From Chlorocebus sabaeus (Eukaryota > Chordata > Mammalia > Primates > Cercopithecidae), in assembly GCF_047675955.1 (NCBI RefSeq), contig NC_132912.1:17458500-17522499 (forward strand): a DNA stretch of 64,000 nucleotides, read 5' to 3'. Made by a program: the position numbers and the translations under genes. Below the pieces are notes generated by a model. That model was not told the DNA's origin, did no database searches, and saw only the letters and a list, made by a program, of their open reading frames with translations. Below are positions 22,230 to 34,334 of the stretch, piece by piece; position 1 is the first letter of the stretch, and every line of letters begins with the position of its first letter.

Positions 22230-23905
22230 ACCTAAAACAACCAGCAAAACCAAACAAAATCATAAAAATGTTATCATAAAAATACTCAATCCAAAGGAAG
22301 GCAGAAAAAGAGGGAAGGGAACAAAGAACAGGTAGAGAACAAACAGCAAGATGGCAGATTTAGGCCCAACTGTGTGACTAATCTCAACAAATATAAATGA
22401 TCTAGGCATACCAATTAAAAGGCAAAAAAAGTCAAACTGGGAGAAGAAGATGAAGAAGAAGAAGAGGAAGAGGAAGAAGAAGAGGAAGAAGAAGGGAAGA
22501 AGAGGAAGAAGCAGAAGCAGAAGCAGAGGAAGAAGAAGAAGAAGAAGGAGGAGGAAGAGGAGGAGGAGGAGGAGGAGGAGAAGAATCAACCAATCCACAT
22601 GTTGTCTACATGAAACATATTTTATATAAATAAGCAAATAAAAGTAAAAAGATAAGAATCATTAAAACAAAGTTAGAAGGGCTATATTCATAGTATATTT
22701 CTGAGCAAGGAATATTATTACAAGAAAATAATATTTCCAAGCAAAGAATATTAATGAAAAAAATGAGGTTAGAGTAGAAATTGATAAAATCTTTAAAATT
22801 CAATGCGATCAAAAACTCGTTCTTCGAAAATATCAATAAAATTGATAAAACTCTTGCCACACTGATTAGAAAAAAGTGAGAGAAGATACAAATGACCAGT
22901 ACCAGAAATGAGAGAGGATGGAGTGCTAAGAATCCTTAAAACATTAAAAGTATAATAACTTTATGCCAAAGTTGGTGACTTAGATGCAATGGATATATGT
23001 GTTGAAAGACACAAACTACCAAAGGCCACTCAAGAAGAAATTGATAACAAATAGTCCTATAGCCATTAATAAAATTGATTTTGTAATTAAAATTCTTCCT
23101 GCAAAAAAACCAAACAAAACACTAGGCCCAAATGGCTTCACTGAATAATTTTATCAAACATTTAAGGAATACTAATATCAATTGTATGCAAAGTCTTCTA
23201 GAAAATTGAAGGGAGTAAGACACTTCCCAACTCACTATATGAGAACAGGGTTACCCTGATACAAAAATAAGGAAAAAATATTCAAAAAAAAAAAAAAAGG
23301 CTAGAATTTCTTATAAAGATAGATGCAAAAAATCCTCAACAAAATATAATTGAATTGAATCCAACGACATGAAGAAAGGATAAAGCACTGTGACCAACTG
23401 AGGTGTATATCAGGAATTTGGTTTATTTTAAAATCAATCAAGGCAGCTCACCATATTAACAGAATAAAAAAAAACCACAAATAATAATCTCAGCACACAA
23501 AAGGATTTGACCTGATCCAACATTCAGCAATGACGAAAACTTTCACAAAATTTAGTGAAAAACAGAATTTCCAATTTGATAAGCACATTTTACAAAAACA
23601 CCTATGGCTAGGATCATACTTAATGGTGAAAGACTGAATGATGAATGCTTTCCCCCTACAATCAGGAAAAAGACAAGCGTGTCCACTTTTACCATCTCTA
23701 TTCCACATTGTATTAGAGGTCCAACCAATGCAATAGAGAAGAAACGGAAATAAAGCCATCCAGATTAAAAAGGAAATAGTAAAACTATCTTTATTCAGAG
23801 ATGTCATAATCATCTAATGATCGTGGAAATGATGTATACATATGCCAACACTTGATAAATTATACACTTAAGTTGAAGTTCATTGAACATTACTCCTCAA
23901 AAAAC
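22230..23905 (+). mobile_element. L1 LINE relic with ORF2 reverse-transcriptase region
   Basis: Forward ORF2 landmarks in order: 'tgatctaggcataccaatt', 'ttctcgaaaatatcaataaa'-like sequence at 22822, 'ggcccaaatggcttcactg', 'aaaatcctcaacaaaata', 'caatgacgaaaactttca'-like text, and 'ctatggctaggatcatactt'. At about 23815 it jumps to a 3'-UTR end ('aattatacacttaag' ... 'actcctcaa'), so the ORF2 C-terminal half and most of the 3' UTR are deleted. Many stops and a polypurine expansion make it inactive. Confidence 0.88.
22440..22583 (+). repeat. polypurine tract (GAA/GGA)n inside L1
   Basis: About 140 bases almost entirely A/G with three 'gcagaa' units and a terminal (GGA)n run. Interrupts the L1 relic. 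Confidence 0.95.
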
Positions 23906-24279
23906 TTTTAAATGTTTATTACTAAACTAAAAATTGTATTTTCCATGATGCTATAACTAAGATAATAAGCATTATATATCAGCCGTTTTTAAGGATCAAA
24001 TATTTAAAATTTGAAAAATGATTTATTATGAACCTAGAGTATATTAAAATTGATATGCTTTTTGAAAGAGTTCCCTGGATAGCTAATAAGTTGCTACCCT
24101 CCCATGAGCTCTCAGACTGCTTTGACCAACATTACTATAATAGCCTCTCTCACGTTAAATTTAATTGTGAGTTTACATGTTGGTTTCTCAGTCTGTCCCT
24201 TCCCCTCAGGACTTTGAGGACTGATCATTTCTGGCCCAGCACAATCCCTACGACATGCTGATTTGTTTTTGTTAACCTA
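23906..24279. other. unique AT-rich sequence
   Basis: No repeat or gene recognised. Confidence 0.5.
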
Positions 24280-24289
24280 GGAAATACAT

Positions 24290-24590
24290 TTTATTTATTT
24301 ATTTATTTAGAGATGGAATCTTGCTCTGTTGCCCAGGCTGGAGTGCAGTGGCGTGATCTCGGCTCACTGCAACCTCCGCCTCCCCGGTTCAAGCTATTCT
24401 CCTGCCTCAGTCTCCTGAGTAGCTGGGATTACAGGCACACATCCCCGTGCCTGGCTAATTTTTGTATTTCTCATAGAGACGAAGTTTCACCATGTTGGTC
24501 AGGCTGATCTCAAACTCCTGACCTTGTGATCCGCCCGCCTCAGCCTCCCAAAGTGCTGGGATTACAGGCCTGAGTCACTGCGCCCAGGCT
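24290..24590 (-). mobile_element. AluS element
   Basis: Complete inverted Alu whose T-rich tail has become (TTTA)n. Target-site duplication 'ggaaatacat' (24280-24289) / 'ggaaatgcat' (24591-24600). Confidence 0.96.
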
Positions 24591-24600
24591 GGAAATGCAT

Positions 24601-26399
24601 GTTTAAATATAAATACAACATGTAATGAGGTCATAAACTATTCTGAATAAGCTCAAAGCTTGGATTATGGTTTCCACTTAAAAATTCCCTCAGTACTGAC
24701 TTCCACTGACTTTTCCTATTTACAAATCTCCCTATTTAAAGCCCAGCCCTCCTTCCATGTATCTATCGCTTGAGAATTCTCACATTAGAGCTAATAGCTC
24801 ATTAGTCAATTTTCTCAGTCCGGTAATCCAATTCACCCTTCTTAATTTCCCAGTTTCTTAGTATTAAAGGCATGCATATGTGTGTGTGTGTGTGTGTCCT
24901 GTTAAACTACTACCCCCTTTTTCCATGAGTAATGCATACCTTAACTATACCCATCTTCCTTTTTGGGGTCCATCAATAGTGATCAATGTAGAACTTTCCG
25001 ATTAGTTCACAGGAAATGGAGAAGGGGGGTTATATTACTTGGTAGTAGAGATCTAACCTCTGCAACTTAAAGAATACAATAAATCCCTATCTCTTTTTGG
25101 CTGACTCTTGGACTTGAGGGAAATCTCCTTTCTCAGCCCTCTTTGTTGGCATGGCGTGGGTTAAGGATCCTCTCGTCCCTTCCTCCATACTTTATCTTAT
25201 TAATACGCGGGAGTTGGCTCATACAAGCTTATGGGAGCTGACTGTTATTTTCAGGAATGTTGTGAACAGGTTATTAAACCATTGGTAGCTTGAAATCAGC
25301 CATAGTTGAAGCATTTACACCACAGGAATTGGCAAATTTGACAAATCAGGTTTCTCTGCTTCCCCCCTCCACCCAAGCTAATAGTAAAACATGAATGAGC
25401 TCACCATAGCTCCTATACTTCTCATCCCAGCTGTGAGCCTATTGGCCTGGCTCCCACTCATTCATTATCCCCATAGTTTGAGCTTCACTGAGGCTTGCTG
25501 AAAAGGCCAGATAAGATTTTGCTGCCACTTCTAACTCATCAAATAAGACTGATCCAGAGTGGTTCTGGGTTGTACAAAACTAACATGTAGCATCCAAACA
25601 GCAAGGACTACCTTGGCAAATTAAAGAGGACGTTATTAACACCAAAATTGTGTGCAAATGCTCCTGAGTATATGATACTTTTACTTTAGCTTACTTGAAA
25701 AGCAGAGATTTTTTTGCAATCATTCTTGCCTGTATATTGAGCTTAGTCTGGAACATTAAAATTGCCATCCACGGACAATTGGGAAAAACATGCATTGTAG
25801 CATATGGACAGCCTTTAAAATATTTTGTTTTAAACATCCCTCCCCCTGTATATTGTAGCTGGTTCCAATTTAACCTAATATTGAAAGATGCCAATCATAA
25901 TGTATCTAAGTTTACTGGTAAGTTAGCTGAATAAAACGGCCTTTGACTTTATGGTCACTGATATGTAAAATGAAGTGAATACCTTATAGCAGACTCATCT
26001 ATTATTAGATATACTTCTGGTCATTTTATATTGGAAGACAGTCCTCAAGGTACTTACTCCCTGAGATTATGTGTTCAAAAAGTTATTTTTATGTCCAATC
26101 TAGAAATGAAGCCTTATCCTCTGATATTATAGAGGGGAAAACAAGAATAAGGGATATCAAAGGGAAGTTTTTTCTAAGTGCTTGCCCTTTTTAATGAAAG
26201 TTAAATCACCAACAGCTTTTTGAGAAAATTAAGATTGCCACAGGATCATCGCAATTATAAAATGGAAGCATGGTTGCAACCAAAAATCATTTGAGGAGGA
26301 AAAATCACATGTGTGCTCCAGCTGTGGGCCAATTTGGGGATAGGCGTGTCTCTGCAACAGCTTCCTGTTAAGTAAAATGTTCTAAATCACATCATATTT
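24601..26399. other. mostly unique sequence
   Basis: Contains a (TG)n run at 24876-24898 and an unassigned old-repeat-like stretch near 25190-25350. A + strand interval 25859-25917 has a fair acceptor ('tatattgtag') and donor ('actg|gtaagt') with one open frame, but the peptide is short and unsupported. No gene called. Confidence 0.4.
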
Positions 26400-26640
26400 T
26401 CTGCACACTTACATATAGAGTTGATTTTCAGTTTATAAAGCATATATCTCACCCCAAAATCTTGGGAGGTAGCTCTGCTTCAGATATCATTTCTGTGTTT
26501 CTGGATGACAAAACTGAGAGTTGTGAGAAGATAAACAGCTTGCTCAATATTGCATTGTATGTAGATGAGCTAAGAATTAAACTCATGTCTTTTGATTCAC
26601 ATTCTGGCTCTTTCCAACATATCATGTTGTGTCTCATCTA
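26400..26640 (-). repeat. MIR-like SINE relic
   Basis: 'ggatgacaaaactgagag', 'gataaacagcttgctcaata' and 'gagctaagaattaaactcat' follow the reversed MIR order. Diverged. Confidence 0.6.
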
Positions 26641-26972
26641 ATTTCATAATGAAACTGAAAACTAATCCCATCAGAAACGTTTTCAGTCCCAAGACATACA
26701 ATAAATCACACTAAATAATGCAGCAAGTTATGTTCAAAAGAATAAATAATGTCTATTTAAATCATTATTAGTAATACTCAAAATGAGCCACAAATTATAA
26801 ATAACCTACTAAATGATAATAAATGTCATATTAAAATTTTAAACATTTTCCTAGAAACGTCTCTTTGAAGATGAAGACCCACATGCTGTGACTAGTTTTA
26901 TCTCAATTAAGATATAAATAGGGCTTATAAAGCACTAGAATTTATGGTTAATTAATTAAATGATTAAATATT
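26641..26972. other. unique AT-rich sequence
   Basis: No repeat or gene recognised. Confidence 0.5.
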
Positions 26973-26974
26973 TA

Positions 26975-27340
26975 CAGTAGTTCCCCCTTTCGTATGGTTT
27001 CATTTTCTTCAGTTCCAGCTACCCATGGTGAACCACAGTCCAAAAATATTAAATGGAACATTCCAGAAATAAACAATTCATAAGTTTAAAATTGTGGACT
27101 GCTCTGAGTGGCCTATGAAATCTCACATCGTCCTGCTCCATCTTGCCTAGGATGTAAATCATCCTCTGTTCAGCAGATCCACCCTGTCTATGCTACCCGC
27201 CTGCTGACTTAGTTACTTAGTAGCTGTCTCAGTTATGAGACTGAAATAACATGGTATATATAGGGTTCTGCACTATCTGTGGATTCAGGCATCCACAGAG
27301 GGTCTTGAAACATATCCCATGCAGATAAGGGAGACTACTG
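26975..27340 (+). mobile_element. Tigger-type DNA transposon (internally deleted MITE)
   Basis: Inverted termini 'cagtagttcccc' and 'gggagactactg' with TA on both sides (26973-26974, 27341-27342), as expected for Tc1/mariner-Tigger insertion. The interior has the Tigger-family 'ccaaaaatattaaatggaac' and 'gaaataaacaattcataag'. At 366 bp there is no transposase, so it is a non-autonomous derivative. The exact subfamily is uncertain. Confidence 0.92.
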
Positions 27341-27342
27341 TA

Positions 27343-28726
27343 TTGGGTACTTACTACGTACTTAGAAGTTATCTTGGAGATACTCATTTACTAGTCTTAT
27401 TTAAGCAGCTGAGATACCGACTTGGTTTCCTATGACATCTCTTCATGGTGAAAGCCCACCATTTTTCATCCATTGAAATAGGTGGGGATAACACAGTAAT
27501 ATTAAGTCAATAGTTTTCTGAGTGATGTTCTGTGTAGATCAAAAAGTCTTTTGCAGCATTTTCACCAAGCCCCTGAAGAGCTCAGCTCTACTTGAAAATA
27601 AATTCTGCAAACGAATACAGTGCTACAAGACGTTCAGTCAATATAGTCAATCATTTCCACTGAGTAATACTCTTTAAAGGAATAGCTAATGAGTGTATGA
27701 AAGCTAAACTAGAAGTGCGTGGCAGGTAGACTGAGTTGAGCTATGCAGTGGCACTGACATTTTATCCACTAAAGGTAAAAGAGTCCAATTCACATTGTTT
27801 TCAGCTATGCACGATGGTAACTTCTAATTAGAGTGTCATGGGTATTGTCAACTGGCATGGGAAAAAGGGATTTGAAACTTTTATTTTCTCCATATCTTTT
27901 AATGTCCCTCAGACAAGTTAAATAAATATTAGAATATAGCTTCAGAGATTAACTCCTGAAGATGCCAATGTACTTCTTCACAGCTCCAGTGAAATCTCCA
28001 AAGTGCTAAAGTGTATTATTTGAAAAAGCCAGGTGTTCTTTTTTTTTTTTTTTTTTTTTTTTTTCAGGGATGCTTCCTTTGTTCTAGAAAATTAACTTCT
28101 CGGGTAGACGTATTAGGCATATACTTAAGATGTGCTAGGAAATGCTGTGAGCAGTGACTAACCTTAGCCAACCAAGAAAGAATGGTGCATCTATTTACAA
28201 AGAGGTGGGATGCAATGTAGGAAAAGCTACACAGATTGGTGGAGCACAGTAGAGCCATCAACAGGGTAGAGTAAGAGAGCTGTTCCCATTCCCAAATCTA
28301 CAGGTGACCCAGAAAGAGCTGTGATTGTAGGTGAAGACAAGGGTGGTAGCCTTTGGAAGAAGATGCAGTCATCCCTAATCCCAGCTCACAGGAGGAATCC
28401 AGGGGAGTAAATCCCCCAAACTCTCTCTCCTTCCATTCTCCTGCCAATGACTCCCATAGGCTGAACCTAACCAAAAGCCAAAGGGTAAGAGGGTCCAACT
28501 AATGTAGTCCAAGGAAGTCAGCCTCAAGGACATGCAGCAAGAAGAAAAAGGACGGATGGTAGATCTGAATGATCAGCCAAGAATTTATAGCACAAATGGC
28601 AATCTATTCATGATGCTATTTCTCAGCATTATTTTGGGGTAACTGAATTGTACTTCAATGGAAAATTTGATACAATGCCAAAATCAACCAGTAGCTCACA
28701 GCAAAACACAAAACAGAATTTTCAGT
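27343..28726. other. unique sequence, no gene seen
   Basis: Contains a T-run of about 26 at 28039-28064. Minus frames of 65-66 codons at 28064-28261 and 28298-28498 have no support. Confidence 0.5.
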
Positions 28727-29087
28727 TGTATTAGTCCATTTTCATATTGCTAGGAAGAAATACTAGAGAGTAGGTAATACATAAAGAAAAAGAGGTTTAA
28801 TGAACTCACAGTTCCCTATGGCTGGGGAGGCCTCACAAACATGGAGGAAGGCAAAGGAGGAGCAAAGGCACATCTTACATGGCAGCAGACAAGAGTGTGT
28901 GCAGGGGAACTGCGCTTTATAAAACCATCAGATCTCTTGAGAACTATTTACCATCACAAGAACAGCACGGGAAAACCCATCCCCATGATTGAATTACCTC
29001 CTACCAGGTCCCTCCCACAACACATGGGGATTATGGGAGCTATAATTCAAGATGAGACTTGGGTGGGGACACAACCAAACCGTATCA
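28727..29087 (-). mobile_element. MST/THE1-type MaLR solo LTR
   Basis: Starts 'tgtattagtccattttcat', ends 'accaaaccgtatca'. Contains 'ggctggggaggcctcaca' and 'gggtggggacacaacca'. No clear 5-bp duplication (flanks 'tcagt' and 'cttct'). The region between is a full-length LTR. Confidence 0.95.
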
Positions 29088-29584
29088 CTTCTTCTTTACA
29101 AATATCTGCAACCTGCAAATATATCACCAGGATAAAGAGAATCAATAAACAAATAATGAGTCTGATATTTAAGATTTTCATATTTCCTCTTGTCATACAA
29201 TCACTATAAGATTTCTAAAGATGAAAAAATCAATGGCCCACTTTTCAAGTTTCAAGGAAATCTCCAGACATATAAGAGGATATTCAGAGATGAAAGTGAC
29301 AATTTAGTGATCTTATACCATCAATTTTTACAAATAAGACTTATAAATTGCAGAGTCTGATAGAACCAATAAATTCACTATTTCACCATTTCTTGAAGTT
29401 ACAACAGTAAATAAGCAAGCATGCACAGAACACCTGCTAAGATTCTTAAGCCATATATGAGTGGCTATTACCTTTTGCATCTTCAGTTGTCCCAACTCAC
29501 ATATGCTGAGTTGTCCCTTCCCTCCCTCTTGACTCTCCTATGCACAACTCCTATATCTATTACATATCCCTACAGCACTTATCC
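29088..29584. other. unique sequence
   Basis: No repeat or gene recognised. Open frames here (up to 61 codons) are unsupported. Confidence 0.5.
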
Positions 29585-30440
29585 TTTTTTTTCATGTATT
29601 TATTGAAAAAATATGTATTGGGCATTTGCTATGCATGAGACACTGTTCTATGCATCAGTAGTAATCAACACAACACAAAAATCTATGTCCTTCATGGTGG
29701 ATTACAGGCATGGTGGCTCATGCCTGTAATCCCAGCACTTTGGGAGGCCAAGGCAGGCAAGTCACCTGAGGTCAGGAGTTTGAGACCAGCCTGACCTCCA
29801 TGGATAAATCCCATCTCTACTAAAAAAAAAAAAAAAGGTAGCCGGGTATGCTAGCGCATGCCAGTTACTTGTGAGGCTGAGGCGGGAGAACTGCTTGAAC
29901 CTGGGGGTCAGTGGTTGCAGTGAGCTGAGATCACACCATTGCACTCTAGCCTGGGCAACAAGAGTGAAACTCCATCTCAAAACAAACAAATAAACAAAAA
30001 AAACACTATGTTCTCATGAAGTTTATATTGTAAGGGTTGATAGCAAACTGAAATAATACATACATTAATAGAATGTTACAGCGCTAGGTACTTCAACATA
30101 CTAAGTAATACAAAACAAAAAGAAAAGAAAAGAAAGCAGGACAATAGGGAAAGAAAGTATGAGGAACAGGGTTGCAGTTGATGTAGGGTGGCCAAGGAAG
30201 CCCTCACTGAGAGGTGATAAATGAGCAAATACTTGAAAATGTATAATTAATTAATAAATAAGTAAGCTGTGAAAATATGAGGGGGTGCAAGTGTGGGCAG
30301 AACATTCTGGGCCAAGTAAATGACAATTGCAAAGGCTGGAGATAGAGGCAGGCATGGTGTGTTTGAGGGACACAAAATGATCTGGGTGGCTATAATCCAC
30401 CTCTGAGTCACTCATGAATCCAGTCATGATGGTGGCAGGA
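29585..30440 (-). repeat. L2 LINE relic, split by an Alu
   Basis: Reversed L2 on both sides of the Alu: 'tatttattgaaaaaatat' and 'gagacactgttctatgca' before it, 'ctcatgaagtttatattgta', 'gtagggtggccaaggaagcc' and 'tgagcaaatacttgaaa' after it. No coding capacity. Confidence 0.8.
29704..30000 (+). mobile_element. AluS element
   Basis: Complete dimer with a 15-A linker, small losses near 'gccagttacttgtgagg', and a (CAAA)n-type tail. Inserted in the L2 relic. Confidence 0.95.
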
Positions 30441-30489
30441 GATGAGATCAGAAAGGTGATAAGAAGTCTGATGGTATTGGCCTTGCTAT

Positions 30490-30620
30490 TCAAAGTGTGG
30501 ACCTGAGACTAGTGGTATTGGCGTCACATAGGATAGGCTTGTTAAGAATGCAGTATCTCAGGTCCCATCCCTGACCCACAAAATTAAATCTATATTGAAA
30601 CAAAATCCCACAGGTGATAT
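30490..30620 (+). mobile_element. MER5A-like hAT DNA transposon fragment
   Basis: 'ttcaaagtgtggacctgaga', 'ggcgtcacataggatag', 'cttgttaagaatgcag' and 'cacaggtgatatgta' follow the MER5A consensus order. Non-autonomous, ancient. Confidence 0.75.
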
Positions 30621-30629
30621 GTAGTTAAA

Positions 30630-31580
30630 AGTTTTTATAGCTTGATTGCAATATAATTTGTATGCCACATAATGCACCCCTCATACGTGTACTGTTAAGT
30701 GGTTGTTGTTATATTCACAGATGTGTTCAAACATCACCGCAGTCAATTTTACAACATTTTAATCCCCTCAAAAAAAAAAAAAAAAAAAAAAAATCCTGTA
30801 TCCTTTATCACCCCCTGCATCCCATAAGTTTTGGTATGCCATATCTTCATTTTCATTCATCTTAAAGTATTTTCTGATTCTCCTTTTGATTTTATAATTA
30901 TTATATATTGCTAATGGATGACCTTAGTCATTATAAAATCTCCTTCTTTATCTCTTAACTTTTTTGTTTTAAAAAGTCTATTTTGTCTGATATCAGTAGA
31001 GCCACTCCAGCTTTCTTGTGGTTGCTATTTGCACAGTGTATCTTTTTCCATCCTTTTACTTTCAATCTATTGTATCTTTGAGTCTAAAGTGTGTCTTCTG
31101 TAGACAGCATAGAATTGGATCTTGTTTTTAACTCAGTGTGACAACCTCTGACTTTTGATTGGGTGATTTAATCCATTCAAATTTAATATTGTTATTTTAT
31201 GTCTGCTATTTTACTTTTTGTTTGCTGTATGTTTCACATTCTTTTTTGTCTCTCTATTTTTCTTTTATAGCTTTGTTTTGACTTAGGTAAATATTTTCTA
31301 ATGTAACATCTTACATCTTTAATAATTTTAACTATTTTCAATGTGGTTGCTCTAAGGTTTATCATACACATCTTATCAGAATCTGCTTCAAATTTATACT
31401 AGTTTAATTATAGAGATACACAGAAACATTATTCCTACATAGCTCTGTTCTTTTTTCTCCTTTATTATATTATTATTATAGATATTACACCTATTAATGT
31501 TACAAACCCAACTATACCTTGTTATCATTATTACTTTATCATCTCTTGTCATTTCTATAGCACAGTATAACTTTGCTCCA
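30630..31580 (-). mobile_element. antisense L1 LINE relic
   Basis: The right part has reversed L1 landmarks 'gtatctttttccatcctttt', 'cttctgtagacagcatagaa' and 'tttaatccattcaaatttaa'. The left part (30630-30830: 'tatgccacataatgcaccc', 'gtgttcaaacatcaccg') belongs to another L1-associated segment, so two fragments may be joined. A 23-A run at 30772-30793 interrupts it. Dead. Confidence 0.7.
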
Positions 31581-31599
31581 ACCCACTTCCAATGGCAAA

Positions 31600-32326
31600 C
31601 ATATACATATATATTTGAGAAGCACTTGTAAGAACCTTGTAGGTCACTGGAAGAACTTTGTCCTTCATTTTGAGTGAAACTGAAAGACTTTGGAGCAGAG
31701 AAGTTATCTGTCTACTTACAGAAGTAGGATTCCCCTGCCTACTTTGTTGAAAATAGTCCTTAAGAGAGCAAGAGGTGGAAGTTGGGAGAAAATTAAGAGA
31801 TGTTTGCCATCATCCAGCAGAGGGATGAAGGTGGCTTAAACCAAAGTGGGATTGGTGGGGTTAGGAAGAAATCAGCAGCTTCTGGTTTGATTTGAAGGTA
31901 GCCAATACGATTTAATTATAGATTGGACATGATATGGCTAAAAAGAGAGGAATCAAGGATAACTCCAAAATTTCAGGCCCAAGCAACTGGCAGGACAGAC
32001 ATGTCATTAACTGATACAGGGAAGAGTGCTGAAGTGCAAAGTTTACAGGGAAGTCCGGGAGATCAGTGTGAGATAGACTAGGTTTGAGATCCCTTATAGA
32101 CATTCCAGGAATGCTGTGACTGAACAGGGATACATACAAATCTGTGAAGAGGTTCAGGTGGGAGATAGAAATTTGGGAATTGTCAGTATGGCATTTAAAA
32201 CCATGAGACTAAATGAGGTCCTTGAGGGATGAGGATGAAGAGAAATGACACCTGAGCATTGAGTTCTGGACATACAGTGTCAAAAAAAGGAGACGTGAGA
32301 AGGAATCTACAGTGAAGAATGAGAAG
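31600..32326 (+). repeat. ancient interspersed repeat (same family as 7190-9150)
   Basis: Recognisable consensus-like text: 'gaatcaaggataactccaaa', 'caagcaactggcaggacaga', 'cattccaggaatgctg' region and 'aaccatgagactaaatgagg'. A high-copy mammalian repeat that I cannot name with confidence. Continues past the Alu for at most a few bases. Confidence 0.5.
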
Positions 32327-32624
32327 GGGCCAGGTGCCATGGCTTATGCCTGTAATCCCAGCACCTTGGAAGGCCAAGGTGGGAGGATGACCTGAGGTCA
32401 GGAGTTCGAGACCAGCCTGGCCAACATGGTGAAACCCCTTCTCTACTAAAAAATACAAAAAAGTAGCTGGGCGTGGTAGCACACACCTGTAATACCAGTT
32501 AATTGGGAGGCTGCGACAGCAGAATTGCTTCAACCCAGGAGGCAGAGGTTGCAGTGAGCTGAGGTCATGCCATTGCACTCCAGCCTGGGTGACAGAGTAA
32601 GATTCCGTCAAAAAAAAAAAAAAA
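32327..32624 (+). mobile_element. AluS element
   Basis: Complete dimer. Perfect 12-bp target-site duplication AAGAATGAGAAG at 32315-32326 and 32625-32636. The long minus frame 32195-32767 is the antisense reading of this Alu and its flanks. Confidence 0.97.
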
Positions 32625-32636
32625 AAGAATGAGAAG

Positions 32637-33210
32637 AGAAAGCCACTGTATGATAAATATTTGTTTAAATATACGACTCTCTTAATATACTGTGGACTGC
32701 CAAGAAATAGACATAATGTATTTATTGTCATGCTCCTTGTATACAAGAGTTCTGAATCCCTTCTCAACCATGTATACTTTGAAAAAGCTTCCCAGTGAGT
32801 CTAATGCACTCTCCAAGTCAAAAATAACTCTTCCTGTGCTTGCCATAGTATTGGGCACGTAGTAGTTGCTTTGCGTTTCTGAAGTTAATATTTAATATAT
32901 GACTAGAACTTAAAAATGTCCAAAGCTTTCAGACATCAGTTTTGAATGATGACAGTAATTAGCCATCAGCCAGGATCTTACCAAGAGAACCATACTGATA
33001 CCCAAGCTGCAAGTAAGGTACTGCTGCGTAAGATAATGCTATCTAAGTGTATTTCTATTATGGATGCTTGTGTAAAACAAGTAAAAAAAAGTGAGGAACA
33101 TGTATTACTATTTTGGAGCTGGATCACTTTTGAATAGTTTCACACTATACAATCAAAATCCAATGCCTTTTTCTTTTCAAATTTCTGACTTACAATTCTG
33201 CTGTCATTAA
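32637..33210. other. unique sequence
   Basis: No repeat or gene recognised. Confidence 0.5.
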
Positions 33211-33220
33211 GAGTGGTGCC

Positions 33221-33790
33221 ACCGGGCACAGTGGCTCACGCCTGTAATCCCAGCACTTTGGGAGGCAGAGGCGGGGGAAGCACTTGAGGTCAGGAGATTC
33301 AGACCATCCTGGCCAACATGGTGAAATCCCGTCTGTACTAAAAATACAAAAATTAACCAGGCGTGGTGGCGTGCACCTGTAGTCCCAGATGCCTGGGAGG
33401 CTGAGGCAGGAGAATAGCTTGAACCCAGGAGGCACAGGTTGCACTGAGCTGAGATCGCGCCACTATAATGCCGGCCGGTGGCTCACGCCTGTAATCCCAG
33501 CATTTTGGGAGGCTAAGGCAGGCAGATCACCTGAGATTGGGAGCTCGAGAACAGCCTGACCAACATGGAGAAATCCCATGTCTACTAAAAATAGAAAAAT
33601 TAGCCGGGTGTGGTGGCGCATGCCTGTAATCCTAACTACTCAGGAGGCTGAGGCAGGAGAATTGCTTGAACCCAGGAGGCAGAGGTTGCTGTTAACCAAG
33701 GTCGTGCCATTGCACTCTAGCCTGGATGACAGTGCTGGACGCTATCTCAAAAACAAAACAAAACAAAGCAAAACAAACAAACAAACAAAA
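33221..33790 (+). mobile_element. head-to-tail Alu pair with one outer target-site duplication
   Basis: First Alu (33221-33468) stops in its right arm at 'gatcgcgccacta'; a second Alu (33471-33790) starts at once with 'ccggccggtggctcacg'. The duplication AAGAGTGGTGCC flanks the whole pair (33209-33220 and 33791-33802), not each element. Most simply, a second Alu replaced or entered the 3' end of the first, or unequal exchange fused two Alus. Confidence 0.93.
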
Positions 33791-33802
33791 AAGAGTGGTG
33801 CC

Positions 33803-34334
33803 TTGGAGTAGTGAAAAGAGAATAGTTAGAATTTTATCCAAATCCCAGCTCTGCCATTTGTAACTGTCTGATGTTCTGGAAGCCATCCTCAGAGCTCATT
33901 TGTCTCACTTATAAAATTAAAATAGTAAAATGTACTCTGAAGAAATATTGCAAGAACTATACATACATTTAAATTACCTGGCAGAGACTTAGCCCACAAA
34001 AATGGTAATTGTGACTATCACTATTGATAATTATGGTAATAATAATTATCATCATTATGACAAAAATAGAATAATGTAAAGCATTATGAACTGAGTAATG
34101 GGTTAGTTATCCATGACTATGTAGCAAATTACTCCAAAACTTCGTGGCTTAAAATAACAGTAAATATTCATTATTGCACAGAACTCACGAAGTCTCTTAT
34201 GACCTTTCTTGAAAGTCACACATTATTTCTGCAATATTCTGTTGGTTACATGGGGCGGCCCTCTTTGGGCTGACAGGGACTATAGAAGCATATAAATACC
34301 AGGAAGAGAGGATCTTTCAGGCTGCAATCTGAGA
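33803..34334. repeat. unassigned old repeat-like sequence
   Basis: 'ttagttatccatgactatgt', 'agcaaattactccaaaactt' and 'cgtggcttaaaataac' (34100-34160) belong to a well known ancient repeat type whose name I cannot fix. The left part is AT-rich and unique. No gene. Confidence 0.4.

Noticed and set aside
25859..25917. Plus-strand 59-nt exon-like interval
   Set aside because: Acceptable sites, but a short peptide without partner exons and on the strand opposite to the better gene signal.
32195..32767. 190-codon minus-strand frame
   Set aside because: Mostly the antisense reading of an AluS, a common artefact.
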